Source: Nitratireductor indicus C115
GTDB taxonomy: Bacteria > Pseudomonadota > Alphaproteobacteria > Rhizobiales > Rhizobiaceae
NCBI RefSeq assembly: GCF_000300515.1
Contig: NZ_AMSI01000009.1
Coordinates: forward strand, 62,001 to 126,000
DNA length: 64,000 nucleotides
Reading direction: 5' to 3'
The first letter of the stretch is position 1; every line of letters begins with the position of its first letter. Under the pieces are notes generated by a model that was given only the letters and a program-made list of their open reading frames with translations, was not told the DNA's origin and ran no database searches. The position numbers were made by a program, and so were the translations under genes. Below are positions 9,469-18,720 of this stretch, piece after piece.

Positions 9469-10437
9469 ATGGCATCACGTGCATTTCTTGTCATTGGGGT
9501 TTGCCTGGGACTTCTCGGCACGGCGGGAGCGCCTGCTCTGGCGGCGAAGCTCGTTCCGGCTGGAAACCGCAATGCCGAGCAACCAGCCGTGCCAGGCGTT
9601 TCCGCCAAGCGAACCAAATCGGCCAAGACCACGTTCGATGCCAAATATGTGAAGGTCTACCAGCTCTTCAAAACCGACGATGTGCTGGTCTCCAAAATCC
9701 GAAGCATTGCCGCCCGCTACCAGATCGAGCCTATTCACATGGTGGGCGCCATTGTGGGCGAACACACCTATAATGTGGATGCCTATGACCGGCTGCAGAC
9801 CTATTACGTCAAGGCCGTGTCCTATCTGAAAAGCGAGTTCTCGTTCCGCCATAATGGCGAAGTCGTCTCGGAATTCATCAAGCGGCCGGAATTCGAGAAG
9901 TGCAACGCCGAGGATGGAAGCTACGACCAGTGGACCTGCCGGGAAACGGTCTGGGACAAGAGTTTCCGTGGCAAGACGGTTGGCGGCAAATCATGGCCGA
10001 ACGACCGTTTCGGCGCAGTCTTCTTCCAGCCCTTCTATGCAGGGCAGACATTCGGCATCGGCCAGCTCAACCCGCTGACGGCGCTCAAGCTCTCCGACAT
10101 GGTGCACAAGGTTTCCGGGTTCCGCGAACTGGAGGCAGACGACCCGCAGGAGGTCTATCGGACGATCATGGATCCGGACAAGTCGCTTGCCTATGTCGCG
10201 GCGACCATCAAGACCTCGATCTCGGCCTATCGCCGAATTGCCGATTTCGACATCTCCAAGAATCCGGGTATCACCGCCACGCTCTACAATCTGGGCAACC
10301 CGGAAGAGCGCGCGGCGCGATTGGCTGCTGAAAACCGCATTCGCCGCACCAAGGGCCAGGCGCCAAAATGGCCGGAAGAGAATTATTACGGCTGGCTGGT
10401 GAACGACAAGCTCGACGAGCTGGAAGCGCTTTTCTGA
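9469..10437 (+). CDS. DUF1402 family exported protein
   Basis: A 322-residue protein with a signal peptide (MASRAFLVIGVCLGLLGTAG, cleavage near APALAA-KL). The remainder matches DUF1402, a family largely confined to Rhizobiales. Visible features are a region reminiscent of lytic transglycosylase folds (IEPIHMVGAIVGEHTYNV with a Glu, and later FGIGQLNPLTALKLSDMV), so a peptidoglycan-related activity is possible but inferred. The start is ATG 9469. The in-frame opening at 9400 precedes the signal peptide and is unlikely. Confidence 0.82.
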   Translation: MASRAFLVIGVCLGLLGTAGAPALAAKLVPAGNRNAEQPAVPGVSAKRTKSAKTTFDAKYVKVYQLFKTDDVLVSKIRSIAARYQIEPIHMVGAIVGEHTYNVDAYDRLQTYYVKAVSYLKSEFSFRHNGEVVSEFIKRPEFEKCNAEDGSYDQWTCRETVWDKSFRGKTVGGKSWPNDRFGAVFFQPFYAGQTFGIGQLNPLTALKLSDMVHKVSGFRELEADDPQEVYRTIMDPDKSLAYVAATIKTSISAYRRIADFDISKNPGITATLYNLGNPEERAARLAAENRIRRTKGQAPKWPEENYYGWLVNDKLDELEALF

Positions 10438-10463
10438 AAACCGCAGACCGCATATTTCGCGGA

Positions 10464-10835
10464 TCAGGAGCCTTCATTGTCAGTCATGCTCCGCAACCGG
10501 CCGAGCAGATCGCCGATTTCGTCCTCTGTCAGGCTTGCAATGTGAACCGCAACGAGATTCGCAAACTCTGTCGCACGCGGTGAAAGCCGTGCGGTGTCGA
10601 CGGTGATGCGCGGATGGGAGAGCTCGGCGATGCGCTGGAACTCATCCGCCTCGTCCCAGATAACGTTAAAATAGCCGATGATCTTCTGAACCATTGCCCA
10701 ATTGGGCGGGCTGGCCGTGCCATGCTCAAGGGAGGACAGATACGCAGCGCTGACGCCGATGGCAGCGGCCATCTCCTTCTGGCTCACGCCACGGTCGCGC
10801 CTGAGCTGGCGGATCTTTTCCCCGAGCGGCGTCAC
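10464..10835 (-). CDS. XRE family transcriptional regulator
   Basis: A 123-residue DNA-binding protein with a helix-turn-helix domain at residues about 6-60 (LRRDRGVSQKEMAAAIGVSAAYLSSLEHG). The C-terminal half has no recognised domain. Its start overlaps the stop of smr (ATGA), so it is the last gene of the Tim44-like/mltA/smr group. Targets are unknown. Confidence 0.88.
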   Translation of the reverse strand: MTPLGEKIRQLRRDRGVSQKEMAAAIGVSAAYLSSLEHGTASPPNWAMVQKIIGYFNVIWDEADEFQRIAELSHPRITVDTARLSPRATEFANLVAVHIASLTEDEIGDLLGRLRSMTDNEGS

Positions 10836-11392
10836 GCAAGGCTCCTGTGGCGGCGAATGCGAATATAAAATGCGCCACCGCCGCCATGCTTGCGGCTCGC
10901 TTCATCTATGCCGCTGACAAAGCCCGACATGGGCGGTGTCGCCAGCCATTGCGGCAGCACCTTGCGCAAAACGCCCTCGCTGCCGAGCGAGGCGCCCTTG
11001 CCTGTGATGACGAGCACGTGGCGCAGGCCCTCCGCATGGGCCCGGCTCAGAAACGACATCAACAGTCCGTGCGCTTCGGATTGCGTAAGGCCGTGCAGAT
11101 CGACCCGGCCCTCGATGGCAAGTCGCCCGCGCGCAAGCTTGGAGTGGGTCGGCTTGTCGATCCGCCGCGTCGGGTGCGCCTTGGGAGCAACCGCAGGCTT
11201 TTGTCCGGGAAGCGTTGGAGCCGTTTCCGGGGAGCGCGGCGCGACAAGCCGTTTCAACTCGTCCATCGTGTCATCATCGGGAAGCGCAAGGTCATCGAGC
11301 GACTTACCCTTCAGGGGTTCGGCCGTGCGGGCCACCTTGTTCCAGAGGATGCGATCCTCAAGACTGAGCGGCTTGGACGCAGAGCGGCTCAT
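10832..11392 (-). CDS. Smr domain protein
   Basis: A 186-residue protein with a C-terminal Smr domain: VDLHGLTQSEAHGLLMSFL (the DLHG motif) and HVLVITGKGASLGSEGVLRKVLPQWL (the TGKG motif). Smr domains act as nucleases in mismatch repair, recombination or collided-ribosome rescue. Without a MutS fusion the exact role here is open. ATG 11392 overlaps the mltA stop (ATGA). Confidence 0.9.
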   Translation of the reverse strand: MSRSASKPLSLEDRILWNKVARTAEPLKGKSLDDLALPDDDTMDELKRLVAPRSPETAPTLPGQKPAVAPKAHPTRRIDKPTHSKLARGRLAIEGRVDLHGLTQSEAHGLLMSFLSRAHAEGLRHVLVITGKGASLGSEGVLRKVLPQWLATPPMSGFVSGIDEASRKHGGGGAFYIRIRRHRSLA

Positions 11393-12516
11393 GGCGCTTC
11401 CACCAAACCGCACGGCACGAGAGCGTAGAAATCGGCATGGTTTCGAATAACCCCGGCGATTTCGCCGGCCTCGAAACCCGTGCCGATGAAAAGATCGCCG
11501 CGTGCGGGACCGGTGATGGCGGATCCCGTGTCCTGAGCGATCATCAATCTTCGAAAAGGCGCATCTCCGACCGCCCGAAGCGTGGGCGCATCGATGAAAA
11601 ACGGCGTGCCGAAAGTGTGCAGGAGCCGGTCCACGGCAATCGAACGGCCCGGTTCGAGCTGGACCTTGGCGGCTGCAACCGGCCCCAGGGCCGGATTGCC
11701 GATCTCGGTTTCGCGGAAAAAGATATAGGAGCGATTGTGCCAGAGGATTTCCTCGACACGTTGCGGATTATCGCGAAACCAAGCGCGGATGGTCTGCATT
11801 GTCACTGTTTCAGGCGCAAGCTCGCCCATGTCGATCAACACACGCCCCGCTCCGGTGAAGCGGTGGCCGCTCTTGGCGGCATAGGTGATCCGCATATGTG
11901 TGCCATCGGTGAGCCGAAGGCGCGCCGCACCCTGCACATGGATGAAATAGGCATCCATCTTGTTCTCGAGCCACACAAGTTCGAGCCCCTGCCCTTCCAG
12001 CGCGCCTCGATCGATCGCTCCCCGGTCGGGATGTTCGACAAGACCGGTGGCCGTGTTGCGAGCGAAGGCGAAATAAGGATCGAAGCCTGCGGGGCGATTG
12101 GCGTCGTCCACATCGGCGAGATCGGCCGGTCGCCGATATAGCGGCACGCAAAACCGTTTCGTGCGCTCGCGCGACGCTTCCGCTTCCGGTTCGTAATAAC
12201 CAGTCACGAATCCGTGCCCGTCATCAGCCGGCCTTATGCGGCATGGCGTGAAATGTGTCTCGAAAAACGCACGGGCCGAGGCTTCGTCAGGTGCTGCCAT
12301 TGACCGGGCAGCCTCATGTGCATCGGCAAACGCCGACAGGGCTATGCCGAGACTTCCTGAACGGTAGGGCTTTTCCAGAACCTGAAAGGCCGACCTGCGA
12401 AAAGCGAGGAAAGCGCATAGAAGCGAATCCTCCCGCCAGCCTGGCATATGCCCGAAGGACACCGGCGTGAAAAAAGGCGCGAGCGCCGCAGCGATGTGCG
12501 GAGCCCCGCCCTGCAA
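11389..12516 (-). CDS. mltA: Membrane-bound lytic murein transglycosylase A
   Basis: Cleaves peptidoglycan glycan strands to give 1,6-anhydromuropeptides. The 375 residues have the MltA barrel (GYYEPEAEASRERTKRFCVPLY and VQGAARLRLTDGTHMRITYAAKSGH) followed by the 3D domain (MIAQDTGSAITGPARGDLFIGTG) whose Asp residues are catalytic. I see no lipobox or signal peptide. The start codon appears to be TTG 12516, 3 bases after the Tim44-like gene and with GAGGA in that gene's end; the first ATG, at 12447, would remove conserved sequence. Confidence 0.88.
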   Translation of the reverse strand: MQGGAPHIAAALAPFFTPVSFGHMPGWREDSLLCAFLAFRRSAFQVLEKPYRSGSLGIALSAFADAHEAARSMAAPDEASARAFFETHFTPCRIRPADDGHGFVTGYYEPEAEASRERTKRFCVPLYRRPADLADVDDANRPAGFDPYFAFARNTATGLVEHPDRGAIDRGALEGQGLELVWLENKMDAYFIHVQGAARLRLTDGTHMRITYAAKSGHRFTGAGRVLIDMGELAPETVTMQTIRAWFRDNPQRVEEILWHNRSYIFFRETEIGNPALGPVAAAKVQLEPGRSIAVDRLLHTFGTPFFIDAPTLRAVGDAPFRRLMIAQDTGSAITGPARGDLFIGTGFEAGEIAGVIRNHADFYALVPCGLVEAP

Positions 12517-12519
12517 GGA

Positions 12520-13227
12520 TCAATCCTCGGCTTCGGTGGCGACCAGCTTCCAGTTTGGGTCGCGCGCGCGCGTGTCGCGAGCGAAGGTCCAGACGTCCTT
12601 GACCTCGGCAACCGTCTCGGGATCGCCGTCGATCACCTGACCGGCGCTATCGCGCGTTGCCGAAATCAGTTCGGAGACAATGCGCAGCGTGACATGCGCT
12701 TCACTGCCCTTCATTTCCGCACCGATGATTTCCATACGGTCGATGCCGACAAAGGAGGATTCGATCTTTTCGTTGCGCTTCTCGCGCTCATCTATCGCGG
12801 CCACGAAACCTTCATAGACTTCGCGCGACAGAAGATTCTTCAAGGTGCGGCGATCGCCATCAGCAAAGGCCATCACGATCATCTCGTAGGCCATCTTCGC
12901 GCCTTCGGTGAAGCTTTTCGGCTCGAAGGATGCATCGGCATCGCGGATGGCGCGCATGCCCTTGTTCAGCTCGGAGCCAGGTTTGGCGGCCTTGTCGATC
13001 TCCGCATAGTTGTTTTCCGCCTCGCCTGCGGACTTGCGGCGCGGCAGCGACACGACATTCTCACGGTCGCCAGCATCTTCCTTGCGTGACGCCTTGCGGT
13101 TCGCCGTATAGGGATCGAAGGGTGGACGCTCATTGCCCGTGCGGCGACCCAGCACATTACGCAGCTGAAAAAAGATCACTGCAGCGGCGATCAGAAAGAA
13201 AATTGTGCCGAAATCGAAAAATTCCAT
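12520..13227 (-). CDS. Tim44/TimA-like domain protein
   Basis: A 235-residue protein with one N-terminal transmembrane segment (FFDFGTIFFLIAAAVIFFQL), a charged linker and a C-terminal Tim44-like domain from about residue 95, ending in VWTFARDTRARDPNWKLVATEAED. The family is related to the mitochondrial import motor component Tim44; in bacteria its function is not established. It is the first gene of the mltA-smr-Xre unit and diverges from fxsA. Confidence 0.9.
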   Translation of the reverse strand: MEFFDFGTIFFLIAAAVIFFQLRNVLGRRTGNERPPFDPYTANRKASRKEDAGDRENVVSLPRRKSAGEAENNYAEIDKAAKPGSELNKGMRAIRDADASFEPKSFTEGAKMAYEMIVMAFADGDRRTLKNLLSREVYEGFVAAIDEREKRNEKIESSFVGIDRMEIIGAEMKGSEAHVTLRIVSELISATRDSAGQVIDGDPETVAEVKDVWTFARDTRARDPNWKLVATEAED

Positions 13228-13437
13228 GACATCCAGCCAAACGAGCCACTTTGTTGAGGAACGCCTGCCGGCTCAAGACAGACGTCTGGGCGATGGCAAC
13301 CTGTTCCTACCGGAAATCATATAGAACGCAGGCACCCGTCATTCAAACTTCCAGCCAGAATACCTATGTTTTTGCTACAAACCAGCATGCCGCAGTCGGA
13401 ATTCCGCTCATAAGAGTACAAGAGGACTAACAATTTC

Positions 13438-13938
13438 GTGCGATTCTCAATAATCCCCTTCCTCCTTCTCGCCATTCCGCTCGCAGAAATCGCCACTTTC
13501 GTGGCGGTGGGAAGCCAGATTGGTGTTTTTCCGACACTTGCCCTCGTATTGATTACGGCGGTGACCGGCTCGATTCTGCTGCGTGTACAGGGGTTTGGCG
13601 TGGTTCGGCGCATTCAGGAAACGATGAATACGGGCGGTGTTCCAGGCCGCGATCTGGTTCACGGCGTGATGATCCTCGTTGCCGGCCTTCTGTTGCTGAC
13701 GCCGGGTTTCATAACGGATACTCTGGGTTTCCTGCTCTTCATTCCCGCACTTCGGGAGGCAGGATGGCAATTTCTGCGCAAGCGTGTGGTCGTCGTCGGT
13801 GGCATGCCCGGTGCGGCGAATCCTCATCATGAGGCCTATCGGCGCGACACCGGGCCGCAGACAATCGACCTCTCGGAAGATGACTATAAGGATACCGGAA
13901 ACGAAGATTCACCCTGGCGCGACCCGGATCGCCAGTGA
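13438..13938 (+). CDS. fxsA: FxsA family membrane protein
   Basis: A 166-residue inner-membrane protein with three to four hydrophobic helices (residues about 4-24, 27-48, 76-94, 95-110) and a polar C-terminal tail. Signatures are PLAEIATFVAVGSQIG, RVQGFGVVRRIQ and LLLTPGFITDTLGFLLFIP, all typical of FxsA, whose E. coli member suppresses F-exclusion of phage T7 when overproduced. The start is GTG 13438 with AGAGGA upstream. It diverges from the Tim44-like gene; the 210-base gap should hold both promoters. Confidence 0.9.
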   Translation: MRFSIIPFLLLAIPLAEIATFVAVGSQIGVFPTLALVLITAVTGSILLRVQGFGVVRRIQETMNTGGVPGRDLVHGVMILVAGLLLLTPGFITDTLGFLLFIPALREAGWQFLRKRVVVVGGMPGAANPHHEAYRRDTGPQTIDLSEDDYKDTGNEDSPWRDPDRQ

Positions 13939-14057
13939 CCGTAACGGCAACCCGCATACCCGCCTTTGCCTTGTCATGCGGCAATGCCCATGCTAGCGAG
14001 CAGGCAATTACAAGGGGAGCCGCGCGGCTGCCAAACCACGCTTGAGGACGAATACGA

Positions 14058-14567
14058 ATGGCCAAGAAACCGGAAGAAAAGACCGAAGCTGCGAATGAAG
14101 CGGCAAATGGCGGCAACGGCGCCCAGCCTTCCCTGAACGTGCTTACCCAGTACATCAAGGATCTTTCCTTCGAAAATCCGGGCGCGCCCCAATCCCTGCG
14201 CGGCCGTTCGCAGCCCCCGGCAATCAACATCAACGTCAACGTCAACGCCAATCCGCTCGGTGAGAGCGATTATGATGTCGTGCTGACGCTGAACGCTAAG
14301 GCGGAAGCCGACAATCAGGTGCTTTTCAATGTGGAACTGGTTTACGGTGGCGTGTTCCGCGTGGCCGGCTTCCCCCAGGAGCACATGCTGCCGATCCTCT
14401 TCATCGAGTGCCCGCGGCTTCTCTTCCCGTTTGCCCGCCAGGTCATCGCCGATGCGACGCGGGGCGGCGGCTTCCCGCCGCTGATGATCGACCCCATAGA
14501 TTTCACGCGCATGTTCCAGCAGCGCATTGCCGAGGAACAGGCAAAGGCGCAGGTTCAGGTTTCCTGA
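14058..14567 (+). CDS. secB: Protein-export chaperone SecB
   Basis: Tetrameric cytoplasmic chaperone that holds precursor proteins unfolded for SecA. The 169 residues contain the core [19 protein letters not shown], the alternating strand [12 protein letters not shown], and [33 protein letters not shown], with a tail of about 15 residues. The N-terminus is acidic and low in complexity. Confidence 0.97.
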   Translation: MAKKPEEKTEAANEAANGGNGAQPSLNVLTQYIKDLSFENPGAPQSLRGRSQPPAININVNVNANPLGESDYDVVLTLNAKAEADNQVLFNVELVYGGVFRVAGFPQEHMLPILFIECPRLLFPFARQVIADATRGGGFPPLMIDPIDFTRMFQQRIAEEQAKAQVQVS

Positions 14568-14580
14568 AAGCATTGATTTC

Positions 14581-14622
14581 TTCGGGCGCGGAATGGGTCG
14601 GTTGACCCGCTTCGCGCCCGAA
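14581..14622. terminator. Hairpin between convergent secB and dnaQ
   Basis: A long imperfect stem: CGGGCGCG (14583-14590) pairs with CGCGCCCG (14613-14620), with inner GGGTC/GACCC. It lies between two convergent stop codons and could serve both, but no strong T run follows on either side. Confidence 0.5.
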
Positions 14623-14673
14623 TTGCATTTGGCGAACGTCAAACCGCCGGCGAAACAAAAGCCTGTGCGTCGG

Positions 14674-15375
14674 TCAGGCGCGCAGATTATGCCAAAGGGC
14701 TTTTTCGCCCAGCTTTTCAACCAGAGCATCATGGGCAGCACGCTCGGCCTCACTCAACCGCGAGGGAAGCGGAGAGGGGCGCTGTGCGATGGCGACCACG
14801 GTATCGGTGTTGGTGTCCGACACTTCATTTGCCGAACCTGAAATCTCCAGACCGAGCGCGGCCTGCTTGCCGCCGATCAGCTCGATATAAACTTCCGCCA
14901 GAAGCTCGGAATCGAGAAGGGCCCCGTGCTTCGTGCGGCGGCTGTTGTCGATGCCGTAACGACGGCAAAGCGCATCAAGCGAATTGGGACCCATCGGGTG
15001 CTTGCGGCGCGCGATTGCAAGCGTATCGATCACAAGGCCCGGGTCGACCGGGGGATGGTTCAGGCGCGCAAACTCGGCATTGATGAAGTTCATGTCGAAA
15101 TTTGCGTTGTGGGCGACAAGCTTCGCGCCGTCGATGAACTCCAGAAATTCCTGGAAGATGTCGCCGAAAACCGGCTTTCCCTCGAGATCGGCATCGCTGA
15201 TGCCATGAACGGCAAGCGCTTCGGGATGAACGGAGCGTCCCTGCGCATTGATGTATTTGTGGAAGGTGCGGCCGGTGGGAAAGCGATTGTCGAGCTCGAC
15301 GCCGCCGATTTCGATCACCCGGTCATCGGCAAAGTCGAGGCCTGTGGTTTCCGTGTCGAAGACGATCTCGCGCAT
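14674..15375 (-). CDS. dnaQ: DNA polymerase III epsilon subunit
   Basis: The 3'-5' proofreading exonuclease of the replicative polymerase. In 233 residues the DEDDh motifs are all present: ExoI IVFDTETTGLD, ExoII LVAHNANFDMNFIN, and ExoIII with HGALLDSELLAEVY. A C-terminal segment of about 50 residues (ending EKLGEKALWHNLRA) is where DnaQ proteins bind DnaE. ATG 15375 is taken rather than the TTG one codon upstream. It is the last gene of the ppsR-maf-aroE-coaE-dnaQ run. Confidence 0.95.
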   Translation of the reverse strand: MREIVFDTETTGLDFADDRVIEIGGVELDNRFPTGRTFHKYINAQGRSVHPEALAVHGISDADLEGKPVFGDIFQEFLEFIDGAKLVAHNANFDMNFINAEFARLNHPPVDPGLVIDTLAIARRKHPMGPNSLDALCRRYGIDNSRRTKHGALLDSELLAEVYIELIGGKQAALGLEISGSANEVSDTNTDTVVAIAQRPSPLPSRLSEAERAAHDALVEKLGEKALWHNLRA

Positions 15376-15452
15376 CAAATATCCTCAATTCCTGTAGGGC
15401 CACAGCCTGTACGGCACCATGCGCGCCATGGCCATGCGAGGCAAGGCGCGGC

Positions 15453-16052
15453 TTAGCCCAACTGTGCTTCGCCTGGGGAAAGCGCCTTGATGATGTTCCG
15501 CACGGCCTCGCGCGCCGGTTCCATGCCATTGCCGGTATCGATGATAAAATCGGCGCGGCGGCGTTTTTCCGCATCGGGAACCTGCCGGGCGAGGATCGCC
15601 TCGAACTTTTCCTCGGTCATGCCGGGCCGCGACAAGACACGGCGACGCTGCTCTTCAGCTGAAGCCGTGACAACGGCTATGCGGTCGACGCGATCCATGC
15701 CTCCGGTCTCGAAAAGGAGCGGAATATCGAGAACGACGAGGGGTCGGCCCTCGGCACGATTTCTTTCCACGAAATCATCCGCATCCTTGCGCACCAGCGG
15801 GTGCACGATGGCTTCGAGCGCCTTCATGGCCTGAGGATTGCTCAAAACGGCAGCCGCGAGGCGTGTTCGATCCACCACGCCATCGGAAACCGTTCCGGGA
15901 AATCGCGCCTCGATAAGCGGCGCAGCAGCCCCCGCATAGAGCCGATGAACCGCGGCATCGGAATCATGTACCGGCACGCCCTCATCGACAAACATGCCGG
16001 CGGTCGTGGATTTGCCCATGCCTATGGAGCCGGTGAGGCCGAGAACGATCAT
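15453..16052 (-). CDS. coaE: Dephospho-CoA kinase
   Basis: Phosphorylates the 3'-hydroxyl of dephospho-CoA, the last step of CoA synthesis. It is a 199-residue P-loop kinase with [17 protein letters not shown] at the N-terminus, [25 protein letters not shown] and a lid region with [10 protein letters not shown]. The start ATG overlaps the aroE stop (ATGA). Confidence 0.95.
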   Translation of the reverse strand: MIVLGLTGSIGMGKSTTAGMFVDEGVPVHDSDAAVHRLYAGAAAPLIEARFPGTVSDGVVDRTRLAAAVLSNPQAMKALEAIVHPLVRKDADDFVERNRAEGRPLVVLDIPLLFETGGMDRVDRIAVVTASAEEQRRRVLSRPGMTEEKFEAILARQVPDAEKRRRADFIIDTGNGMEPAREAVRNIIKALSPGEAQLG

Positions 16053-16885
16053 GATTTGTGCCCCAGATCCGCCAGAACAGCGGCGCGCAGGTCCGGGGTG
16101 ACCTCAGGGCGAACACCGAACCAGCGTTCGAAACCCGGTACTGCCTGATGCAGAAGCATGCCCAGCCCGTCGACACCGATCAGTCCGCGTGCTTCCGCGG
16201 ATGCCAGAAGATCGGTCTTTAGCGGTGCATAGACGATATCGCTGACGATGGCGTGATCGGGCAGCGGGTCGAGAGAGATTTCCAGCGGGGGCTTGCCCGT
16301 CATGCCAAGCGCGCTGCTGTTGACGAGGAAATCGGCATCCGAAAGCAGAACGGGAAGTTCGTCCCATCCATGGGCGCTGGCACCGCCTGCAAAGATATCC
16401 ACCAGCTCGTGCGCGCGCTCAACGGTGCGATTGACGATGCGGACATTCTTATAGCCGGCTTTTTGAAGCGCATGAATGATGGCCCGCGCCGCGCCTCCGG
16501 CTCCCAGAACCACCGCCGTCTCACCCTCGCGCCAACGCGGTGCAAGCGCATCATGATGGGCCGCATAGCCATAAGCATCCGTATTGCCGCCGCAGAGCTC
16601 GCCATCCTCGAACCACAGGGTGTTGACGGCGCCGATCATCTGCGCAGCCTCATCACGTCGCGAGACCAGGCGGAAAGCCGTCTCCTTGTGCGGCAGGGTG
16701 ACATTGCCGCCGGCAAATCCGCGCGCGGCCAGGTTTTCGAGGAAAGCCGGGAAATCCGCCGGCGCCACATCGATGCGCTCATAGAAGCCTTCGATGCCAT
16801 GTTTTGCCAACCAATAACCGTGGATGATCGGCGACCGGGAATGCGCGATGGGGTGTCCGCAGACAAAGGCGTGAATTTCAGCCAT
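16049..16885 (-). CDS. aroE: Shikimate dehydrogenase
   Basis: NADPH-dependent reduction of 3-dehydroshikimate to shikimate. The 278 residues carry the substrate loop [12 protein letters not shown], catalytic K67 in [13 protein letters not shown], the dinucleotide loop [12 protein letters not shown] and NRTVERA. The start ATG 16885 lies 8 bases inside the end of maf. Its coupling with coaE and dnaQ is a conserved arrangement next to alphaproteobacterial origins. Confidence 0.96.
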   Translation of the reverse strand: MAEIHAFVCGHPIAHSRSPIIHGYWLAKHGIEGFYERIDVAPADFPAFLENLAARGFAGGNVTLPHKETAFRLVSRRDEAAQMIGAVNTLWFEDGELCGGNTDAYGYAAHHDALAPRWREGETAVVLGAGGAARAIIHALQKAGYKNVRIVNRTVERAHELVDIFAGGASAHGWDELPVLLSDADFLVNSSALGMTGKPPLEISLDPLPDHAIVSDIVYAPLKTDLLASAEARGLIGVDGLGMLLHQAVPGFERWFGVRPEVTPDLRAAVLADLGHKS

Positions 16886-17483
16886 CGATCACTCCCAATA
16901 CGCGCAGTTCCTGAAGAAGCGGCAACAGAGGCAAGCCGACAATAGTGAAGGTGTCGCCCTCGATCTTCTCGAAAAGCTGGATCCCCTCGCCCTCGATCTG
17001 GTAGGCGCCGACGCTGGAGAGTGCCTTTTCTCCCACACTGGCGAGGTGACGGCCGATGAAAGCCGGATCCAGTGCACGCATGCTGAGACGCGCGACCCCG
17101 ACATGCCTCCAGATGACCTCGCCGGCGCGTGCAAGGACCACCGCGCTGTTCAATTGATGGGTTCTGCCGGACAGTTTCAGAAGATGATGCCGCGCGCCCT
17201 CCATATCGGCAGGTTTGTGGAAGACCTCGTCTCCCAGAGACAGCGTCTGATCCGCACCGATGACGAGCGCATCGGGAAAGCGCTCGGACACTTCCACCGC
17301 CTTTGCCTCCGCCAGAACCTCGGCAACGGTTTCAGGATCGGCATTGCTGCCTTCCAGCGTTTTTTCCACCGCGCGTTCGTCGATGGTGGAACGCTCGACG
17401 CGGAAACTCAGTCCGGCGTTTTCGAGCAATTGCCGCCGAAAGGGACTTCCCGAGGCGAGCAGGAGTTCGGGTTTTTGCGTCAT
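16878..17483 (-). CDS. maf: Maf-like nucleotide pyrophosphatase
   Basis: Maf-family house-cleaning enzyme that hydrolyses non-canonical or modified nucleoside triphosphates. The 201 residues have the [15 protein letters not shown] signature and later [20 protein letters not shown] and [31 protein letters not shown]. The start is ATG 17483, one base after the ppsR stop. Subfamily (dTTP/UTP or m7GTP preference) is not decided from the sequence. Confidence 0.94.
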   Translation of the reverse strand: MTQKPELLLASGSPFRRQLLENAGLSFRVERSTIDERAVEKTLEGSNADPETVAEVLAEAKAVEVSERFPDALVIGADQTLSLGDEVFHKPADMEGARHHLLKLSGRTHQLNSAVVLARAGEVIWRHVGVARLSMRALDPAFIGRHLASVGEKALSSVGAYQIEGEGIQLFEKIEGDTFTIVGLPLLPLLQELRVLGVIDG

Positions 17484-17484
17484 G

Positions 17485-18339
17485 TCAGCCTTCCCTGCTT
17501 TCACGAGATTTCGCATAGAGAGCGAGCACGGCCGCAGCAGTCTCTTCAATCGAGCGTCGCGACACATCGATCACCGGCCAGCCATGACGTGCACAGATCT
17601 GACGGGCATAGGCAATTTCCCGGGCAATGGTGGCGCGGTCGGTATAGGGGTTGAAACTGTCCTCGCTCAATGCGCCGAGTATGCGGTTCTGACGAATCTG
17701 CGAGATGCGCTCCGCCGAAGCGACCAGACCGACGATCAGAGGGCGTTTGGCGCGCGACAGTTCCTCCGGCAATGGAATGTCGAGCACGATGGGGACATTG
17801 CAGGCCTTAACGCCGCGATTCGCCAGATAAATGCTCGTCGGTGTCTTGGACGTGCGCGAGATACCCACAAGGATGACGTCGGCCTCCTCGACGTCGAGCG
17901 GAAGCTGGCCGTCGTCGTGATCCATGGTGAAGTTGAGCGCTTCGATGCGACGGAAATAATGCGCGTCGAGAACATGCTGGGCGCCCATGCGCCGCCCGGC
18001 GGGGGTGCCAAGAAACGACTGGAAAACCATCAGGACAGGCTCCAGCACGGAAACACAAGGCAAGCCGAGAGCCGCGCAGCTTTCATCGATGCCACGCGCC
18101 AGTTTCTGGTCGACCACCGTATAGAGAACGATGCCCGGCTCGCTTTCGATCTCGTCGAGAACGCGGGCAAGCTGTTTCTCATTTCGAATCAGCGGATAGA
18201 TGTGCTCGATCGCCCGCGCATCCTTGTATTGCGCGGCTGCGGCGCGCCCCGCGGCCAGCAGCGTCTCGCCGGTCGCATCAGAAATCATGTGAAGATGGAA
18301 GAAGCGCTGCGGTTGTTGCACGATTTTTTGCCCCGCCAT
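17485..18339 (-). CDS. ppsR: Pyruvate, phosphate dikinase/PEP synthase regulatory protein (DUF299)
   Basis: Bifunctional ADP-dependent kinase and phosphorylase that switches PPDK or PEP synthase off and on. The 284 residues begin with [21 protein letters not shown] and contain the P-loop-like [15 protein letters not shown]. In several Alphaproteobacteria this gene (the RP001-type gene) borders the origin opposite hemE, as it does here. The start ATG 18339 faces the 381-base gap to hemE. Confidence 0.93.
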   Translation of the reverse strand: MAGQKIVQQPQRFFHLHMISDATGETLLAAGRAAAAQYKDARAIEHIYPLIRNEKQLARVLDEIESEPGIVLYTVVDQKLARGIDESCAALGLPCVSVLEPVLMVFQSFLGTPAGRRMGAQHVLDAHYFRRIEALNFTMDHDDGQLPLDVEEADVILVGISRTSKTPTSIYLANRGVKACNVPIVLDIPLPEELSRAKRPLIVGLVASAERISQIRQNRILGALSEDSFNPYTDRATIAREIAYARQICARHGWPVIDVSRRSIEETAAAVLALYAKSRESREG

Positions 18340-18720
18340 GTGGATGCATGTTGATAACGTCAGAGGTCAGGAATGGCGAGAGTCCCGCCTTTGAAAAACT
18401 CGCCGTTTCTTCCACAGGCAGAGGGATTGTGTACTCGATCCGGCAAATGTGGAGAACAAGCGACAATTCAATGTCTGTTCGCGATACTCCACACAAACGG
18501 TTCCAGTACGATTTATTCAGCCAATTGAATCTATTAAATGAATCCGGATGATCCCCAATCTTCCCCAGAGTGGACAAGGGACGGGGCGCGTCAATTCGAC
18601 CGGCTGGTTGAAGAGGGTTTCCGTGGACAGGATTGAATCCACATTACAAACAGAGTCATAGAATCAAAAGAATCCTCAAATCAGCCTTATCTTTTGAATC
18701 CAGACTGTGGAGCGAGGCGA
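18340..18720. other. Probable chromosomal replication origin (oriC)
   Basis: A 381-base gap between divergent ppsR and hemE, the location known for origins of Caulobacter, Rickettsia and some Rhizobiales. It holds DnaA-box-like nonamers (consensus TTATCCACA): 18349-18357 minus strand (TTATCAACA, 8/9), 18448-18456 minus (TTCTCCACA, 8/9), and weaker 7/9 matches at 18408-18416, 18485-18493, 18569-18577 (minus) and 18635-18643. An AT-rich block lies around 18509-18544 (ATTTATTCAG to CTATTAAATG), and the segment before hemE is also AT-rich. Genes on either side mostly point away. Assignment rests on position plus motifs. Confidence 0.75.
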
